Source of the DNA: Pseudomonadota bacterium
GTDB lineage: Bacteria > Cyanobacteriota > Vampirovibrionia > Obscuribacterales > Obscuribacteraceae
Reading direction: 5' to 3'
Assembly: GCA_021324135.1 (NCBI GenBank)
Contig: JAJPJO010000115.1
Coordinates: 1 to 64,000 of the forward strand
Length of the DNA stretch: 64,000 nucleotides
Each line of letters begins with the position of its first letter. Positions within the stretch are counted from its first letter, which is position 1. The notes below the pieces were generated by a model. The model was not told the origin of the DNA. It was given only the letters and a program-made list of their open reading frames with translations, and made no database searches. Made by a program: the position numbers and the translations under genes. Positions 60,050-64,000 of this stretch are shown here, one piece after another.

Positions 60050-60332
60050 GTTGCTTCCTTTTGCCCAGGTTCATCCGCTGGCGATTTTACTGTCTTGGCA
60101 ACTGCCTTTTCTTGACAAACTGTAAGCTAAGTTATCTTTGAGAAAGTTTCGTGCCGAATTTGGGCATGCTTCAAGCAACGAACCATATTTTATGGCGGTT
60201 AATATAAGTCACTCGCTCGCTGTAACGCCAAATGCAACCATCGCACCCGCAACCTTCCGCAAACCTTAAGCTGGGCAACCTTTGACTCGCTTAATGTTCG
60301 GGCGTTCAGCCCGGCGGACCACTTACTAAACG
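60050..60332. other. Divergent intergenic region
   Basis: This 283-base gap holds the promoters of kdsD (minus) and the propeller kinase (plus). TTGACA at 60112-60117 is a good -35 hexamer on the plus strand, but a TTATCT candidate -10 is only 14 bases away, so the call is weak. No hairpin or small gene is evident. Confidence 0.35.
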
Positions 60333-62924
60333 ATGACAACCACGGCAATTTTCAATCGCAACGACAAGCTGGAAGACGGTCACTATACGGTGCTCAAAGA
60401 GCTTGGTGTGGGCGGGATGGGAGTTGTTTACCACTGCCGGGACGAGTTCCTGCAGCGCGACGTGGCAATCAAAATGCTCCTTCCCGAGCTTATGACCGAC
60501 CTGAAGAATGTCGAGGTCTTCACCGAGGAGGCTCGGCTGGCCGCCAAAATGGACCACCCCAATATTGTCACCGTCTACGATATCGGAGTCGAGCAACGCC
60601 AGGGGAAGAAACATCACTTTCTGGCCATGGAATATCTGCCGGGCGGCAACCTGGCTCTGCGAACCCAAACCGGGGCGCTGCCGATCGAGCATGCTTTGAA
60701 CTGGATGAAGCAACTGGCCAACGGCCTTAACTTCGCCCACCGCAAGGGTGTTGTGCACCAGGATATAAAAGCGGACAACATATTCATCACAACCGAAGGT
60801 GACTTGAAAATCGGCGACTTCGGGCTGGCGCGTTTGATGGCCAACAAGGTCTACATCAATCCCTCCACAAAAGGGATGGGGACACCGGCTTACATGTCGC
60901 CAGAGCTCTGCCGCGGCGAGCCTCAGGACCAGCGCTCCGACATGTACTCTCTGGGTGTGCTCTTTTTCGAGATGGTCACCGGACAATTGCCGTACAGGGC
61001 AAACGGCATGATCGAAATGGCCATGATGCACACGACGGCGCCGATCCCCTCAGCCCGCAGGTTGAATCCGGAAGTGCCCGACGTCCTCGACCGGGTGATC
61101 AGAAAGATGATGGAAAAGGCGCCGGCCGACCGCTACGTGTCCCTGGGCGAGATACTGAAAATCCTCGATGATCTCGTATTCGAGCTGCGCGTGGCTCGAA
61201 TGGGGCTGACGAAGCGAACATCGCAGCGGGTTGGAGACGTGCTTTCAAAGGATGTAACGGAAGCTGAAAGTGGTGCTGCCAGAGCTGATGCATCACAGGC
61301 GCCGCCACTGGGCGGCACGACCAAGCGCATCACCAGTGTGACACCGACTTTTCCGTCCCCACCCTCCTCAGCCGGGCCTGGCGGACAGCGGGGAGGAGAG
61401 CAGGGCGCCGCCGCCAGACCGACACAGGGCGGTCCTTTCGGGCACGCTCAAGCGGGCAGAGCCGGCACTCCCGCTCAAGGGCAATCAGCTGCACCAGGAA
61501 GAGGAACGCCGGGGGCTGGTCTGCCCGGCGGAGCGGGAACAGCACCCTCCAGACCCGGGGCCTCGCCACCACAGGTGGTGAAGCCTGGTCCTGCTCCGGG
61601 AAGTCTGCCTGCCGGTGGTGCAAAAGGAAAAGCAAGCGATTCCGGTGCTCGCACCCCCAGTGGTGGCACAAGCGCCGCTCCGCCAAGCCAGATCGCGAAG
61701 GGGGCAGCGCCGAGCGGCGGCTCAACCGGCCAGGCCGGCACCTCGAGCGTCAAGCCAAACTATGACGATCGCTCCTTCATCTCGCACTCAAAAATTGAGG
61801 CCGCCGGGATCAAAATGGAAATGTTCGAGCCGGTCGGGCCCGTACGAGAACCAAGCCAGCAAGTGGCTAAGGTAGAGCCGCGCATCTCGGCCTTCGACAT
61901 TCCTGTTATGGAGGACCTCAATCCGCTCATTAAGGAACGCTGGTCGGTAAGAACGAAAGGGCCGATTGGCTGGAATTCGTGCCCGGTCAGACCGCGCGAT
62001 GAGGATTGTGTTTACATCGCCTCGAGCGACGGTTTCCTCTATAAACTCGATGTGGCGTCAGGCTCGCAGATCTGGGCATGCGATTCAGGTTCGATGTTGT
62101 TGTCATCGCCGGTGGTGCGCAATGATGAATTGTTCATTGCTTGCAGTGAAGGAGCCCTTCTAAAGATCGATCGCGATCAGGGCAAAGTCGTGTGGCGCGC
62201 TCAAGCCTCGTCGGGCGTTGTTTGCACGCCGGGCTTGAGCGGCCGGGTTCTCATCGCCGCCACGAGAAAAGGCACCGTGGCCGCCTTTGATACCACCGTC
62301 GGGCAGAAGCTCTGGGAGGCAGACGTTAAAGCTCCGGTCGTAGGCAACCCCTCCGTCTACGGCGGCGCCGTTTATATCGGCACCAGGGGCGGTAGCATCT
62401 ATGCACTCGATTTGATCAGCGGCAGAGTGGAGTGGCGAGCTGAGCTGGACGGCCCCGTCGTCACGGCTGCAACCACTTCGGCGGACAGCCTTTATGTCGG
62501 CACTCAGATGGGAACCTTCTATTCTCTCGATATCGAGTCCGGGCTTTGCATATGGGAGTATCAAACGTCCCGCGGTATCATATCCAGTGCGCAGATAGTC
62601 TTCACCTCGGTTATGTTCTGCAGCCAGGATCGCTGGCTCTACTGCTGCGAAAAATATGACGGGCGCCTGAAGTGGAAGGCGGCTGTGAAGGGCAGAGCTC
62701 TTGCACCACTGACGGTGGCAGCGCAAACTGTGATTGCAACATCTCGAGAAGGATGGATTCAAGGATTCGGAGTAGATAAAGGCGGGGTCAGGTGGCAGAG
62801 GAACTTTGGCAAGCGCCTTGAATCGCAGCCTCTCATATCGAAGGACGGCATGCTCGTCGCTTCTGTCGAGGGCGATCTGACCTTCTACGCATTCGGTGCT
62901 GACAAACTTCTCAAAAGTGCCTGA
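60333..62924 (+). CDS. Ser/Thr kinase with cytoplasmic PQQ-type beta-propeller
   Basis: The N-terminal kinase (about 15-285) has LGVGGMGVVYHCRD, AIKML with the catalytic Lys at 47, VVHQDIKADNIFI at 140-152 (HQD instead of the usual HRD), DFGLARLM and GTPAYMSPEL. Residues of about 300-470 are Gly/Pro/Ala-rich and disordered. Residues of about 545-860 are PQQ-like propeller repeats with a W-x-[AV] closing element: CVYIASSDGFLYKLDVASGS, ELFIACSEGALLKIDRDQGK, VLIAATRKGTVAAFDTTVGQ, AVYIGTRGGSIYALDLISGR, SLYVGTQMGTFYSLDIESGL. No TM helix separates the parts, so the propeller is predicted to be cytoplasmic, unusual for a PQQ-type sensor. Substrates and ligand are unknown. Confidence 0.87.
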   Translation: MTTTAIFNRNDKLEDGHYTVLKELGVGGMGVVYHCRDEFLQRDVAIKMLLPELMTDLKNVEVFTEEARLAAKMDHPNIVTVYDIGVEQRQGKKHHFLAMEYLPGGNLALRTQTGALPIEHALNWMKQLANGLNFAHRKGVVHQDIKADNIFITTEGDLKIGDFGLARLMANKVYINPSTKGMGTPAYMSPELCRGEPQDQRSDMYSLGVLFFEMVTGQLPYRANGMIEMAMMHTTAPIPSARRLNPEVPDVLDRVIRKMMEKAPADRYVSLGEILKILDDLVFELRVARMGLTKRTSQRVGDVLSKDVTEAESGAARADASQAPPLGGTTKRITSVTPTFPSPPSSAGPGGQRGGEQGAAARPTQGGPFGHAQAGRAGTPAQGQSAAPGRGTPGAGLPGGAGTAPSRPGASPPQVVKPGPAPGSLPAGGAKGKASDSGARTPSGGTSAAPPSQIAKGAAPSGGSTGQAGTSSVKPNYDDRSFISHSKIEAAGIKMEMFEPVGPVREPSQQVAKVEPRISAFDIPVMEDLNPLIKERWSVRTKGPIGWNSCPVRPRDEDCVYIASSDGFLYKLDVASGSQIWACDSGSMLLSSPVVRNDELFIACSEGALLKIDRDQGKVVWRAQASSGVVCTPGLSGRVLIAATRKGTVAAFDTTVGQKLWEADVKAPVVGNPSVYGGAVYIGTRGGSIYALDLISGRVEWRAELDGPVVTAATTSADSLYVGTQMGTFYSLDIESGLCIWEYQTSRGIISSAQIVFTSVMFCSQDRWLYCCEKYDGRLKWKAAVKGRALAPLTVAAQTVIATSREGWIQGFGVDKGGVRWQRNFGKRLESQPLISKDGMLVASVEGDLTFYAFGADKLLKSA

Positions 62925-63821
62925 TCAGCGGACGAATATGCGATCGAGCAATATGGCGAAGAATGCCAGAATGCTGACGATACCATTGATGGTGAAAAAG
63001 GCGGCATTGACACGCGAAAGGTCCTTTTCGCTGACGATGCTGTGCTCATAGACAAGCATACAAGCAACGACAGTCACCCCCAGCCAGAAGCACATGCCCA
63101 ATTGAAGCAGAACGCCGGTTGCCGACAACATGGCAATCGTCACCACATGCAGTGCGCGCGCAATCAACAGAGCCTTGCTGATTCCAAAGCGCGAAGGCAG
63201 GCTGCACAAGCGCTCGTTGCGATCGAACTCGACGTCCTGGCAAGCGTAAATTATGTCGAAGCCTGCCACCCAGCACGAAACCGCCACAGCCAAAGTCCAG
63301 GGAGCGACGGACGCCAGACTTCCGCCTGCGGCAATCCAGCCGCCCAAAACTGCTCCACCCAATGCGATGCCCAGAACCATATGGCAGAGCCAGGTGAATC
63401 TTTTCGTATAGGAGTAGAAGCTCAGCCATAAAATGGCAATCGGTGCCAGGATCAGACAAAGTGGTGGCAATTGTGAGGCGGCCGCCACCATGATCGCAAA
63501 ACCAGCGACGGCTATGGCTGATGCATGGGCGCGTTTGATGCGCCCGGCTGGAATGGCTCTGTCTCTAGTGCGTGGATTTTTCGCGTCGATTTCCGCATCG
63601 ATGAGACGATTCAACGTCATCGCTGCTGCACGCGCTCCTGCGAATGCAAGAATTGTGTAAACAACTGTCAAAAAATCAGGCAGGGAAGCCTTCGCCAAAA
63701 TCAATCCCGAGAGGGCAAAGGGCAGGGCAAAAACCGTGTGCTCGATTTTTACCATCTCGGCCCATTCGCGCAAAGTCCGCGTCATTGGCTGAATTTCAGG
63801 CTTGTCGATTGTTGCCGCCAT
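62925..63821 (-). CDS. UbiA-family prenyltransferase
   Basis: UbiA enzymes attach a polyprenyl chain to an aromatic acceptor in the inner membrane. About eight TM helices are visible. The two Asp-rich motifs are NRLIDAEIDAKNPRTRDRAI (first, with NxxxD-x3-D) and YACQDVEFDRNERLCSLPSR (second). The family can serve ubiquinone, menaquinone (including futalosine-route MqnP-type) or other pathways; without neighbouring pathway genes this cannot be decided. I took the ATG at 63821 (MAATIDKPEI) as the start; an upstream ATG at 63935 would add 38 residues of non-family sequence. Neither has a Shine-Dalgarno. The stop abuts that of the convergent kinase gene. Confidence 0.82.
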   Translation of the reverse strand: MAATIDKPEIQPMTRTLREWAEMVKIEHTVFALPFALSGLILAKASLPDFLTVVYTILAFAGARAAAMTLNRLIDAEIDAKNPRTRDRAIPAGRIKRAHASAIAVAGFAIMVAAASQLPPLCLILAPIAILWLSFYSYTKRFTWLCHMVLGIALGGAVLGGWIAAGGSLASVAPWTLAVAVSCWVAGFDIIYACQDVEFDRNERLCSLPSRFGISKALLIARALHVVTIAMLSATGVLLQLGMCFWLGVTVVACMLVYEHSIVSEKDLSRVNAAFFTINGIVSILAFFAILLDRIFVR

Positions 63822-64000
63822 ATGCTTGTGAAACGCCCGTGCAGTTGAGGGCACTAGAATAACACCACGTGCGCCTGTAATCAGCAAACTTGGCGATGTT
63901 TGTTGATGAAATGGTATTAGTTGAATAAATGTCATCTAACTGCGATGATACTCGTACACCGCAACTCTTCAGCCTTTTTAAGTGAACGAAGTACAGAAGG
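63822..64000. other. Right-edge sequence upstream of the UbiA gene
   Basis: This stretch holds the probable promoter of the minus-strand prenyltransferase gene, or its N-terminal extension if the start is at 63935. I see no other gene, hairpin or repeat before the window ends. Confidence 0.4.

Noticed and set aside
60112-60137. Sigma-70 promoter before the propeller kinase (TTGACA...TTATCT)
   Set aside because: The spacer is only 14 bases, too short for a confident call.

Overview
This 64 kb window is a gene-dense bacterial chromosome segment with about 51 protein genes on both strands. I see no tRNA, rRNA, insertion sequence, integrase or CRISPR array. A KdsD-type arabinose-5-phosphate isomerase and an O-antigen-ligase-like protein point to an outer membrane carrying lipopolysaccharide. 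The mix of many eukaryotic-style Ser/Thr kinases (four here), secreted kinesin-light-chain-like TPR proteins, a DUF4388 protein, a MshEN-repeat protein and very long Pro/Gly/Ala-rich proteins resembles the non-photosynthetic relatives of Cyanobacteria (Vampirovibrionia/Melainabacteria, for example Obscuribacterales). That assignment is an inference from gene content, not a database result.

Layout. 1-2719: the start of a Pro-rich protein running off the left edge, a secreted CAP-domain protein and a trehalase. 2741-8469: an ECF-type sigma factor followed by a giant 1706-residue cytoplasmic protein with an anti-sigma zinc finger at its N-terminus, about 1480 residues of disordered Pro/Gly/Trp-rich sequence, and a Roadblock/LC7 domain at its C-terminus. 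This is the strongest candidate for an undescribed system. 8887-21000: an unknown protein, propionyl-CoA carboxylase beta subunit, MgtE, the main sigma-70 factor, a DUF4388 protein, a tiny basic protein coupled to trpS, an O-antigen ligase, a zinc-ribbon/coiled-coil protein and a winged-helix membrane protein. 21196-30907 is signalling-rich: a PHP-domain hydrolase, two tandem kinase-TM-LRR receptors, a PAS histidine kinase and a divergent OmpR-type regulator.

30939-45692: a beta-helix protein; a TetR regulator divergent from an O-methyltransferase across a compact promoter/operator region; a TIGR02391-like protein; a cysteine/cystathionine synthase; two TPR proteins; an NDUFA9-like SDR; a fused double M16 peptidase, followed by a structured intergenic region with a strong terminator; and a protein made of four MshEN-like modules. 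45695-56014: a GGDEF protein with a lost active-site motif, secreted envelope proteins (SRPBCC, NlpC/P60-like, PBP4-type carboxypeptidase), a thioesterase, small zinc-ribbon and Gly/Trp/His-rich proteins, a quinone oxidoreductase translationally coupled to an MnmD-like tRNA methyltransferase, and a sigma-like protein without region 4. 56248-63821: a secreted protein with alpha-synuclein/LEA-like 11-residue repeats, a tail-anchored kinase, kdsD, a kinase with a cytoplasmic PQQ-type propeller, and a UbiA prenyltransferase.

The genes combine routine housekeeping (trpS, rpoD, pccB, mgtE, kdsD, dacB, mnmD) with a dense layer of accessory signalling built from recombined modules: zinc fingers, kinases, LRRs, propellers, MshEN, GGDEF and Roadblock domains. 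Coordinates of sites were read by eye. Domain names rest on motif recognition without searches.
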